This document shows positions 12,326 to 21,796 of a stretch of 64,000 bases of DNA, piece by piece. The notes below the pieces were generated by a model. It was not told the DNA's origin, ran no database searches, and saw nothing but the letters and a program-made list of their open reading frames with translations. The position numbers and the translations under genes are program-made. Numbering within the stretch: position 1 is the stretch's first letter; the number at the start of each line of letters is the position of its first letter. Origin of the DNA: Darksidea phi (Eukaryota > Ascomycota > Dothideomycetes > Pleosporales > Lentitheciaceae); the NCBI GenBank assembly GCA_030770425.1, contig JASJFT010000166.1, forward strand, positions 39,566 to 103,565, read 5' to 3'.

Positions 12326-13030
12326 ATGCCTATCAAAGCAGTCTTCTTCGATTTCATGGGCACGTGCCTAGACTGGCATTCCAGCGTCCTCTCCGCCTTC
12401 CCCGCATCCATCCCCTCCGACTCGGCATCAGAACTAGCACTTCGATGGCGTCAGCAGTACTTCGACCTCAACGCCGCCCGTGTCAAGAAAAATCTCCCAG
12501 TCGAACCATTCGACAAAACGCTCTCAGCAGCATTGGATCTCGTGCTCCAGAACTCATTCTCCAATCTCGCGTCACATTTTGACGTGGCATCAAAACAGCG
12601 CGCCATACGCGCCTTCCACACGCAACGTGCTTGGCCAGATGTTGCACCCGCCATGCAGCTGTTACGTGACAGAGGCCTGGAGATCTTTGTCCACGCGAAT
12701 GGCAGCACGCGCCTACAGCTTGATCTAATTGCTTCTGCTAAGCTTTCCTTCAACATGCTCTTTTCGTCAGAGCTACTAGGACTGTATATGCCAGCACCGG
12801 AAGCGTACCATAAAGTTCTTGAGATCATTGGCGCTAAACCCGAAGAGGTTGTCAAGGTTGCTGCGCACGCGTGGGACATACGTGGTGCGAAGGAGTGCGG
12901 TATGAAGACAGTATACGTGAGGAGATGGACGGATGATATTGAGGAGGATATGAAGGTTGTGAAGGATGAGTTTGACGCTTTCCTGGAGAGCATGAAGGAG
13001 TTACCCGGTGTGATTGAAAAGATGAGTTGA
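12326..13030 (+). CDS. HAD-superfamily hydrolase, haloacid dehalogenase type II-like, motif III lysine replaced
   Basis: Single exon, 234 residues, ATG at 12326 (context accATGCC), stop TGA 13028-13030. The N-terminus FFDFMGTCLDW carries the nucleophile D9 of HAD motif I (DxxGT). A helical cap follows (about 20-95). Motif II is HANGS at 123-127; motif IV is VAAHAWDIRGAK with D184. The Pezizomycotina (S)-2-haloacid dehalogenase-like relatives normally read YKPxPxxY at motif III, where the lysine stabilises the phospho- or alkyl-aspartyl intermediate. Here the same stretch is YMPAPEAY, so K is M155. The fold should be kept, but catalysis may be weak, altered or lost. The length matches the family (about 220-250). 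The substrate is unknown. Confidence 0.85.
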   Translation: MPIKAVFFDFMGTCLDWHSSVLSAFPASIPSDSASELALRWRQQYFDLNAARVKKNLPVEPFDKTLSAALDLVLQNSFSNLASHFDVASKQRAIRAFHTQRAWPDVAPAMQLLRDRGLEIFVHANGSTRLQLDLIASAKLSFNMLFSSELLGLYMPAPEAYHKVLEIIGAKPEEVVKVAAHAWDIRGAKECGMKTVYVRRWTDDIEEDMKVVKDEFDAFLESMKELPGVIEKMS

Positions 13031-13688
13031 GACCAGCGCTAGTTTACATTCTCATAGCGACCGGTGAGCAACTTGGGACCTCTCAGCCTCTCGACCTCTG
13101 GAGTGTTATTGGTGTGATTGTTGTTGTTATAATTTAGGTGCCTTAGCTACAGAGACTAAGTAAATATGTTGTTGGTTTGAATTTTCATAGTGGGAGTCTC
13201 TTTGAAGGTCCGTACGAAATATAGTAGAGATATTATATTTATACCTTATATACGATGGTAGAGTTATAGAGTTGTATATAGTTCTATCGATCTTAAGTGA
13301 CGAGGTGATGTTTCGAATAGAAATGTTAAAATATTAAAACGTGATAAGGTAAAAGAATCACGAAAAACATAGCCAGCCCAAGAGCCAACGTGGCGTTACG
13401 CCGGGGAGTAGCCCAAGCCGCTAGGGGAGGGGGTTAATTATTCGTATAACGCAATTGATAAGATGAACTTGATATTTTGAGCAAACAAGTAAGCGATGAA
13501 TTTTAGGATTTCGAGCTATACCACCCTGTCGGGCAAATTAGAATTAAATACTGCGCTTCTACATTAAAGAATTACAGGGCTTTATACTGAATCCCTAGCC
13601 AAAATACCGTATCCGTTCCATTATATCCTGGAAACATGCCATTAGGTTCTCAGTGGGTTGGTATGAGCGCCATTGTACATAAGCAAGC
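13031..13688. other. AT-rich intergenic stretch, possible transposon relic
   Basis: It becomes AT-rich after 13,200, with TA-dense runs around 13,220-13,270 and 13,320-13,360, interrupted by a GC-rich patch at 13,372-13,435. The contrast suggests a small, partly mutated repeat remnant, but I could not find terminal repeats or a target-site duplication. Confidence 0.3.
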
Positions 13689-14880
13689 CTAGACCATGAG
13701 GGCCGCCGCGAGTACCGCACTGAACGCAATCACGCCAACTGTCCTGACAGAGCTCCAAAGAGTAGATGAGCCTGCACTGGGAAAGGCGTCGGGGGAGCTG
13801 AGGTAGATGGGGTGATAATCTGTATAGTACCATGGGTTAGTGATCTTGCAAAGTGAGACGGAAGGGAGACGACCAGTTGAGGGTGCAACATACCTTGTCA
13901 AGCACATATGCAACTCCATTTTCCAAGATGATATTGCTCAAGATGATCTAAGACCCGTTGATGTAGTACAACTCCATTAGTGATGTTCACTGTGAGCACT
14001 CCTCCATTTGCAGCTTTCAATGTCTGTCCATTGCTCAGCGACGGCGGGTAGCCGGAAAAGTCTTTGACGACATGGTTTTGTAGCGTATCGAGGCTGAGAC
14101 TTTGGTTGGCGGCTAGCACGGGGTTGCTAGGGATGAAGAAGGTGCCGCCTACTTGCGTTAAGAGAGGCGGTTAGGTTGGTCGAGTTCAGCAGCGCTCCGA
14201 AAGCCGTTGTGTCTGGGAGAGTGGCGAGCGTGTTGGAGAGATTGGTGGGAACAGTGAATAGTCTGTAATGAGAAGAGTTAGCTTGAGGGAATGAAGGCGA
14301 AGATGATTGCTTACCCATCGATGGCGTAGATGGATCCTCCATCGTACGAGATCCCGGACTTCAGGACCGTTACATTATTTCCCAAGCCAGTGACAAGCTG
14401 GATCAGCGGCGTACTATCCTGGCGACGCTGATTTCCCTCTCTAGCAGGCTTCGGTTTACTATCGACCATTATGATAGCTTGCTTCTTGCCGTCTCCTCTC
14501 CTCGATGTAACTTTATCGCTGGTAGTAGTGTGCTCGACAGGGACAGACCTATCTGTACTCTCGTCGGACTGTTTATTCCCGGTATGGAAAGAGTCCTGTT
14601 ATTGTTTGTCCTGGTCATCGGCCCGGATCGCCAAGGCGCGTCGAGAGGGCGGGATATTGGCTAGGACGCTGTCGACCGGTGGGAAAACTGTGCGGACGGT
14701 AGGACTAAGGAAGAGGGCAGAAGGGTCAGGGTTGGCCTCAATTGTATCAGCGAACAGGGTTGCGTTGGAGTTGCAAAGCGTGGTGAGGTCGGCAGCATAA
14801 CATGTGCTGGCCAACAGGCAAGATAGACAGGGATGGAGATGCGAGACAACGTGTTGATAGAATAAATGATGGCGACGATG
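13689..14880 (-). pseudogene. Broken fasciclin (FAS1)-domain, probably GPI-anchored surface protein
   Basis: Fasciclin-like segments lie in order on the minus strand but in changing frames. They are: an N-terminal part DLTTLCNSNATLFADTIEAN (near 14,730-14,800), a central part ending SIYAIDG, then GLFTVPTNLSNTLA, GGTFFIPSNPVLAANQ, VLTVNITNGVV, IILENGVAYVLDK, and a hydrophobic GPI-type tail (VIAFSAVLAAALMV). Two introns still look normal (14,263-14,314 and 13,820-13,893). Lesions: TAA at 14,599-14,601 inside a Gln run (CAA expected); a one-base frame shift near 14,150-14,155; another near 13,963-13,968 followed by TAG at 13,948-13,950 (CAG expected); a frame change in the last exon; and a frame break plus missing ATG in the signal-peptide region. 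FAS1 proteins mediate adhesion. Several separate indels make a single sequencing error unlikely, though assembly error cannot be excluded. Confidence 0.7.
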
Positions 14881-15224
14881 GATTGAATCAGGCAAGCAGG
14901 TAATCGGAAGAGAAACGAATGGTTGGGCTCTAACGTGGGAAGAGTAGCACGCAATAACCCATAGCACGGGATGGTTTGTCCACTCTATATGTGCTGGAGC
15001 AGGCTGGCGGATGGTTCCAATATCCTCACATGTAGTGAAGGATGGAAATTGGGGGCACCCGAACGAGCCACTCAGTACCGCCCATGCCAACTAAGCGGAT
15101 ACGAAAATTACCTCCTCAAGGCTGAGCATTGAGGAGTTTGCTGGCCGCTGGAATTCAGGCCGTCCGGTGAGATTTAGGTTTTCGGGATTTGGAAGCACAT
15201 GCAGCGTGTTGGCAGGGTGTAGCG
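14881..15224. other. Intergenic, nothing recognised
   Basis: This is the upstream flank of the fasciclin pseudogene. CpA and TpG are at normal density. No gene, RNA or repeat was recognised. Confidence 0.4.
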
Positions 15225-15444
15225 ACGATAGAGATATCTTAGAGTAGAGGAATAACTAGATTAAAGTAATATATATTAGAAGTAAATAGATAGATAAATT
15301 CTTATAGAGAAAGAATCTAAGAGTATAAAGCTATATTAAAGCGATTACCTACCGAAGCAGTCTAAGGTTAGGCCCGATAGATCTCTGGTATAGATAGGCG
15401 TCATAATAACTACGTACTACTTCTAAAAGGCCGGTACAACGGGT
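15225..15444. repeat. Short RIP-like AT-rich patch next to the TPR-HET stop codon
   Basis: About 220 bp is TA-dense and almost free of CpA and TpG, in contrast to both flanks. It ends at the TAA of the TPR-HET gene (15,445). It looks like a small fragment of a RIP-mutated repeat. I could not assign it to a family in this window. Confidence 0.45.
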
Positions 15445-18400
15445 TTAAATAACTCGTATCAAAATCGGCGACTCCTTAAACGAAATTTGCCTCCTCTGAA
15501 TACATCCGACTCCAACTCTGTGATAAGTATCTACCTCCTCTCTTAATGGCTCAACGACTAAAACGTAGTGGACCTGCTCCTCAGTCCCCTTGTTTGTGTC
15601 TCCCCTTCCTACAACGACACATCTTAATCCTCGAATATCCGACGCACCGTGTTCGTCAAATGATAACAGTCGCACTTCATCCTCACTGAGCGACAGCTCT
15701 CTTGCCAAACCCCTTAATGCAACCGGGGGAGATGTGGGGTGCTGCTGAAGGCAACCGGGCTCTGACAATTCAAACTTGAGAGTATTGCTCCATTCCGTCT
15801 GTCCGAATGGAACAGCTAGAAAGCTGATTTCTCCGTCGTAGGCCATCCAAGACCACGATGGTACTCTTCTGCCTACTGGGAAAGCTATCCGCCTCAACGC
15901 AGACCTATCGGACCGTTGCCAAAGCAAGTTCCTGTGAAAATACAGCTTTAAAATCCCGGATTGGACTTCTGTCTCGAGAGTCTTCGCCAGCCTTTTCTGT
16001 AATCCGGAGATTGCAATGGGTCGGTCAGTGCTTTCTGTTAATTTGAGCCTCGAATACATGGTAAAAAGGCTCTCTAAAAGCCGGAGTCGATTGCCTACGG
16101 AGTGTTCCAGGATAAGCGATGGAAACTTAGGGTCGCCTAGAAAACCAGTCCGTGGACTAGCCAAGAGTTAGATTCATTAAGACTTATTTAGAGCCGAAAA
16201 CCTTGAAAGACTTACTTGCTTGCCCGTGTCATCGATTCACAGTGGACTCCTTGCCCACACTCCCAATATACCCGGTTTGTTGCGAAGTGTATCGTCCGAC
16301 AAGATAGGGCTCTCTCCTGGAGTACCCATCCTCGCTGATTCAGTATTCCTTCTTCTACGTCACTGTGAAAATCATCGATATCGTCGCAGATATAGAGCGT
16401 GCAGTCGGAGTCATCTGGAACTCTTACGCAACGCCGAACTGACCGAGGAAGAAGAAATCCTTTAGTTGAGTCTCGAGCCGAGGTAGCAGCAATTGTACAG
16501 TAGGCTGAACCGTAGTATTCTTCCATGTTTTTAGACTCAGCGTCCCAATCGCTCAGTGTGTCACAAGCCTTGGAGCATTCCTTGTGAGGCTGTATAATGC
16601 AAATTGAATCGATCCAGAGGAACCGTACTCCTAGCACTTTCGTAATGGTCACAGCATCTTGAAATGTTCTTGGAAGGTCGTCCCAGCGAATACCCCTGCA
16701 TCTTTTGGCAACATTGCAGGCATAAGTGCAGAACTTTTCCCTTTCTTTCTTGTCCAATTTCCCCCAGCAATGAGACAAGATAATGTATCTACCTCGTTCT
16801 TCTGGTTGTGTGCAGTAGAGTTGAAGAGAGTTCGAATGCCTATCATCCCCAACATCGAGGACCCTTGTCGGCAATTGCGGATTGGATTGGGATCGGCAAT
16901 CATGCTCTGTATCGCAAATCTTTAGCCACCTTCGGATCAACTCAAGATGGATTGGACTTCCTATTTCCGGCAATACTGGAAATCCGATCTGGATGTCTTC
17001 AGGCACCCTGTCTCTGGATCCTGGATCGGCGCATATCCTGAGGATGGGCTTATCGTAGTCATCAACTTTCAAGGTCGATGCATGCCTGTAGACTCTGACT
17101 GGGTTTGACCAGCTCACATCCAGCTGCCTCAGACATTGATGAAACATGTTGCATAGCTCACAAGATGTCGTAGACGTATCTTGCAGCTCGCTCATGGAGA
17201 AGATAAGATCGAAGCCATCGGACAATAACTTCATTTTGGTGCAGCGCTCGCACGGTTGCGAAGAGACAGGCAATGATGTCAGTAAAGTCGATGTGTCCAA
17301 TGACGCAAAAAGACTGAGAGCGAACGAGTTATCCACCTCGTAGGTCCAGGCGTCTTTTACCTAGTTCTCGATTAGTTTACGTCGGGAGGCATGCCCCGGA
17401 AAAGCAGGAACCACTCACAAAATCGCGGACACCGTCATCGATCGGGCGATTAAGCTACAGCGATATGGTTAGCGCGACGATTGCGGATGCTTTAATTCAA
17501 AACTGACATTAAGTTCGTCAAGATAACGGTCGCCAACTTGAACCTGCAATGACAAGCGGGATACGATTAGCAACAGAAAATCTTGCCGCTGTGTAGACAG
17601 GTAAGCTTACTCGAACCAAATTGACAGTGCGATCTTTGCCGAGGTAGACATGAAGACGGACATCGCCAAGATCTCCATGCTCTGCAACAAACGACTCTTC
17701 TGGGTTGTTCATCGATGCGGATGTGTCGCAGACACTGTCCTGGCCTACATCCACAGGCGCGGCACTACTCGCAACTGAGGCAAGTTCTTGTGCATCATCG
17801 ATGCCTCCCGTTTCCTTCGACTCCTGACTTGGTGCTGCCACTTCGCCGAGACTTTCCCCAGACTTAAGCGGGATACTGAAGAGGCCTCTTCTTTCGTCTT
17901 CACTTGCTTCATCTTCGCTTGCATCTTTATTACCACGGATGCGGTATTTCTCCATCACTCTCTTTTTCATGGCCAGTGATTCTTCCAGCCTACCTTTATG
18001 GCGAAGCGCTTCCGCAAGCTTATCCATAGCATGGATTGTGCGCGGATGCTCGTTACCGAAGATGGATTTGCTTTTCTCCAAGACATCCTTACGCACAGGT
18101 ATAGCTTCGTCCCACTTCTTTCCCGCCTCTAAGACAGCTGCAAGGTTGGCCATGTTAAGAAATATATTTTCGTGCTCGTCAGGTGAGACACGTTTCCGTC
18201 CTTCTAACGCTTCTGCAAACATGGCTGCAGCTTCATCTAACCTCCCCTGAGCCCCAAGTGCAGCTGCAATATCGCTTACGGCCGAAATCGTATCAGGATG
18301 GTCGTAGCTAAAGACACGCCTCCGTATCTCTAGTACTTCTGTAAGTATAACCATGGCTTCGTCAAGCTTTCCCTGTCTCATAAATACAAATGCGAACTTT

Positions 18401-19386
18401 TGCATTGTTGAGACTGTATCTGGATGGTCGTCACCATAAACGTGCTTTTGTACATCTAGCATCCTGGTCAACATCGCCCCTGCTTCGTCCAGATTCTCTT
18501 GTTTAAGAAAATTAGACACAAGTGTCTCCATTGTTGAGACTGTATCTGGATGGTCGTCACCATAAACGTGCTTTTGTACATCCAGCATCCTGGTCAACAT
18601 CGCCGTTGCTTCGTCCAGATTCTCTTGTTTAAGAGAAATAGACACAAGTGTCTTCATCGTTGAGACCGTATCTGGATGGTCGTCACCATAAACGTGCTTT
18701 TGTACATCCAGTATCCTGGTCAACATCGCCGCTGCTTCGTCCATATTCTCTTGTTTAAGAGAAATAGACACAAGTGTCTTCATCGTTGAGACTGTATCTT
18801 GATGTTCTTCGCCAAGAACTCGCTTCTGGATTTCCAATGCTTCTGCAAACGTTACCACAGCTTCTTCTAGCTTGCCCTGTTTGTGGAGTAGGCCTGCGAT
18901 GTTGCAAATCGTCGAAATTGTGTTCTTATGTTCAGTGCGTATCATCTTCTCCTTGACTTCTTGTAGCAAAGCTATCGCTTTCTCGAGCTCGCCCCCGACC
19001 CCGAGCATTGCCGCAATATTGCTCATAGTTTTCAATGTGCTTTCATGTTCCTCCCCAAGGGCACACTTTTCTATTCTGAGGATACCTTCTAGCATTTTCG
19101 CGGCTTCGATCGGCTTACCCTGGGCCCCAAGGGTAATTGCGATGTTATTTGAAGCTCCAATTGTGTCGGGATGTTCGTCGCCGAGACTCCGCTTCCGTTT
19201 GGCTGAGACATCTTGGAACATCGCTAGAGCCTCGTCTAGTTTTCCTTGTTTTAAGAAAAGGCATGCGAGCTGGTTGACAGCAGAGATAGTATCAGGATGT
19301 TCCTCGCCAAGTTCGCGCGTTCTCTTCTCCACCTTTTCTGCGGCAGAGTCTTCTTCATCGAGGCCACCAACAAAGTTAATGTCCAT
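15445..19386 (-). CDS. TPR-HET fusion protein: eleven KLC-type TPRs followed by a heterokaryon-incompatibility domain
   Basis: I rebuilt five exons: 17611-19386, 17508-17543, 17419-17454, 16216-17360 and 15445-16156. The introns are 17544-17610 (GTAAGC...TTGCAG), 17455-17507 (GTCAGT...CTGTAG, branch GCTAAC), 17361-17418 (GTGAGT...ACTAG) and 16157-16215 (GTAAGT...GCTAG). They sum to 3,705 nt, 1,234 residues, with no stop. The start at 19386 (accATGGA) is the first in-frame ATG. Residues 26-482 are eleven 40-42-residue TPRs of kinesin-light-chain type (LGEEHPDT...DEA). A Glu/Ser-rich linker follows (483-575), then a short segment (DVRLHVYLGKDRTVNL onward, about 575-625) encoded over three small junctions. 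Two CxxC pairs come next (C653/C656, C683/C686), then the HET domain at about 808-970: ILSHCWG, FLWIDSICIIQ, YCTIAATSA, RGWVLQERALS. HET domains trigger cell death on allorecognition. No NACHT/NB-ARC is present. The fusion rests on splice prediction; separate genes remain possible. Confidence 0.78.
18313..18816 (-). repeat. Four 126-bp tandem repeats inside the TPR array, three nearly identical
   Basis: TPR units 5-8 of the TPR-HET gene are 126-bp direct repeats. Units 5-7 (18,439-18,816) differ by only a few bases, and unit 8 shares its first third with them. The other seven TPRs are much more diverged, so this block is a recent internal expansion or has been homogenised. Confidence 0.9.
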
Positions 19387-20029
19387 GGTAGAATAGTAAA
19401 AGTTTGTTTCCTGAGAGGAACACGTTCCACCAAATAACCAGCCCGCTTGGTCGCTTAGCACTTGATTGACCTTTGACTCCTAGATTCGAGAATAGCCCTC
19501 GTAGGTTCCGACCTACACCTTGGCAGTATGAGGGAGGTAGGAGGAAGCTTGGAGTAATGTCGGTAGTTTACGTCCCCGGCTCTTCTACTGTCTTCGACCG
19601 CGATTGTTTCGTTGGCTCCGACGCCGAAAGATGGGTGCGCTGGATTAGAAATTGTGGCAGAGACAGCTTTCGGAGACGGCGCATTTGGGACGTGACAGAC
19701 ATAAAAAGCGGGGTTAGGCAGCGACGGGAGCGAAGTTGCTGAGTGCACGGACCTCCTGCTAGAGAAAATCTTTCTAAGCAGCTGAATCAGCTCTTGCACC
19801 ACTAACGTGTCGGATCAGTAAGCTGCGTAGGACAGTGTAAGCAGCCAGAGCTATATCACATGACTGCTTCGGCTAGATGACTCAGCTCGATTAGTATTTG
19901 AAGCCTTAAACAGAGATTAGCTACTTAGTATTACGCCTACTTCTACCGGAGGACTCCCGGACTATTATCGGACCGGCTATAGTCACGTACCAGACCCTAT
20001 ATAGTCCTACGTCCTACTATTACGTTTCC
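19387..20029. other. Upstream region of the TPR-HET gene, edge of the gene-rich zone
   Basis: About 640 bp separate the TPR-HET ATG from the first LTR. CpA and TpG are normally frequent up to about 19,870, after which TA-dense stretches start to appear. Open frames here begin with non-ATG codons and resemble no family. The TPR-HET promoter should lie here; no TATA box is convincing. Confidence 0.4.
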
Positions 20030-20469
20030 TGTTACGAACCAAACACATACTATAGACCGCTGGCAAGTGGAGTTGCCAGGGATCGAGCCAATTACCGGCT
20101 CTGACGAAGAATACGACGCGGACCTTGTGATTAGAGAATAAGAAGTCACGTAGTAGATCTGTACCTTGGCAAAGACAGATCTAATAGTCACGTGATGGCT
20201 TAGTAGATCTATTAGGATAGAGCTATAGAGCTATAGCTTAGTAGATCTATAGGTATAGAGCTATAGATTTAAGAAAACTAAATTAATATATAATAACTAT
20301 AAATCTCTTAGATAGCTTTTTCCTTATAGTTAATTTAAATCTAGATTAATTCTTACCTATTAATATAATTAAACTATTACTTCTTTATTCTAACTTCTTC
20401 TTTTTTATCTTAAGTATAAACCCTAAATAAGACTAAATAATCTATTATTAACTAGAACCTCGTTTAATA
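20030..20469 (+). repeat. 5' LTR of element A' (440 bp), first part not RIP-mutated
   Basis: It begins TGTTACGAACC and ends at the TTTAATA also seen at the ends of the other A-family LTRs. The first ~170 bp keep many CpA and TpG; from about 20,200 they vanish. Alignment with the LTR at 21,320 (TATTATAAACT start) shows the same element with C-to-T and G-to-A changes. It carries two copies of an imperfect internal repeat (gcttagtagatctat core). Confidence 0.8.
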
Positions 20470-21319
20470 CCTTAACTATCTAGTAGATAGAAATAGCTAA
20501 TTATAATAGTAGAAGAAGGAACCCGACTAAGTAAAGTAGTATAGCTACTAACTTAAACTAAACTCTTAGAAGTAGAAAACTATTAGAAATTTAGTTTTCT
20601 AAAAGATAATATAACTATAAAAAACTTTAAAAGAGTTATTAAAAACTAGTATATATTTAAAAAATAGAAAGATATATTAGAAGTATAAATTATAATATTA
20701 ATAAAAGAATTAAAGAGATATATAAAAAAACTATTAAAGTTAAAAGAATTAAAGAAGTTTAATAGAATATAATCTAAACTTAAAGGATTTCTAGCTAATA
20801 TAGTAATCTATTTTAATTTTAATAAGATACAACTACTTAATAAGACTTTAAAAGTATTATTTATAGTAGTATAATTTATAAAAAGAGCTATTACTTAGTT
20901 TAAAACTTATTTAAATAAGAGACTACGACTTAATAAAATCTATTAAAGTAATAAAACTAGGATTATCTTCTTAAGCTATAAGTACTTCGAGAATAAGTTA
21001 TATATTATATTTAAAAATATTAACTTAAAAAGACTAGTAGAATAGAAAATTATATATCTTAAGTAAATAAAATCTACTATTATATATATATTTAAGTTTA
21101 AATAACTTATAACTAAAATTTAATAAAAAAAAGTAGCCCTTATATTATACTACTATAAAGGACTAAAGGATAATATTTAATATAAAATAATTTAAATAGA
21201 TAGACTATAAACTATATAAGAAATAATTAAATAGACTATTAGAATTAATAATAATCTCTACCTCTAGAACTAAAAGAAGAAAGAAAAGATTAGATTCTAT
21301 AAAAAGAAAAAAGAAGAAA
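20470..21319 (+). pseudogene. Element A' internal fragment, gag region
   Basis: This aligns with 21,797-22,640 of element A and is cut at 21,319 by the insertion of A. It corresponds to the 5' internal (gag) part of a Ty3/Gypsy retrotransposon. Stops (TAG, TAA) occur where Gln or Trp codons are expected. Not functional. Confidence 0.7.
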
Positions 21320-21796
21320 TATTATAAACTAAATATATACTACGGAATAGTAATAAGAAGAGCTACCTAAGATTAAACCTATTACTAGCTCTAATATAGA
21401 ATACGACGATTACGACTATAGTATAAATAATAATTAGTACGAATAGCTTTACTAGGAAATTATATAATAGATTTATATCTTAGTAAGAATAGATCTAAGG
21501 GTTATATAATAGCTTAGTAGATCTATTAGGATAGAGCTATAGATCTAAGGGTTACGTAATAGCTTAGTAGATCTATTAGAATAGAGCTATAGATCTAAGG
21601 AAACTAAATTAATATATAATAACTATAAATCTTCTAAATAAGTCTTACTTCGATATAGTTAATTTAAATCTAGATTAATCCTTATCTATTAACGTAATTA
21701 AACTATTATCTATCTATTTCTACTCCTTCTTTTTTATCTTAAGTATAAACCCTAAATAAGACTAAATAACCTATTAGACCTAGACCCTATTTAATA
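21320..21796 (+). repeat. Element A 5' LTR (477 bp)
   Basis: Starts TATTATAAACT (TGTTAYR... before RIP) and ends TTTAATA. It holds two full copies of a 50-bp internal repeat (agatctaagg...gagctat). Confidence 0.9.

Noticed and set aside
15445..17336. HET protein as a separate gene starting at 17,336
   Set aside because: That codon is GTG, not ATG. The in-frame ATG available downstream would drop the first CxxC pair, and ATGs just upstream run into stops. The spliced model joining it to the TPR exon is cleaner.
19455..19802. Minus-strand 115-codon frame upstream of the TPR-HET gene
   Set aside because: It starts with GTG, resembles no family and lies in the expected promoter region.
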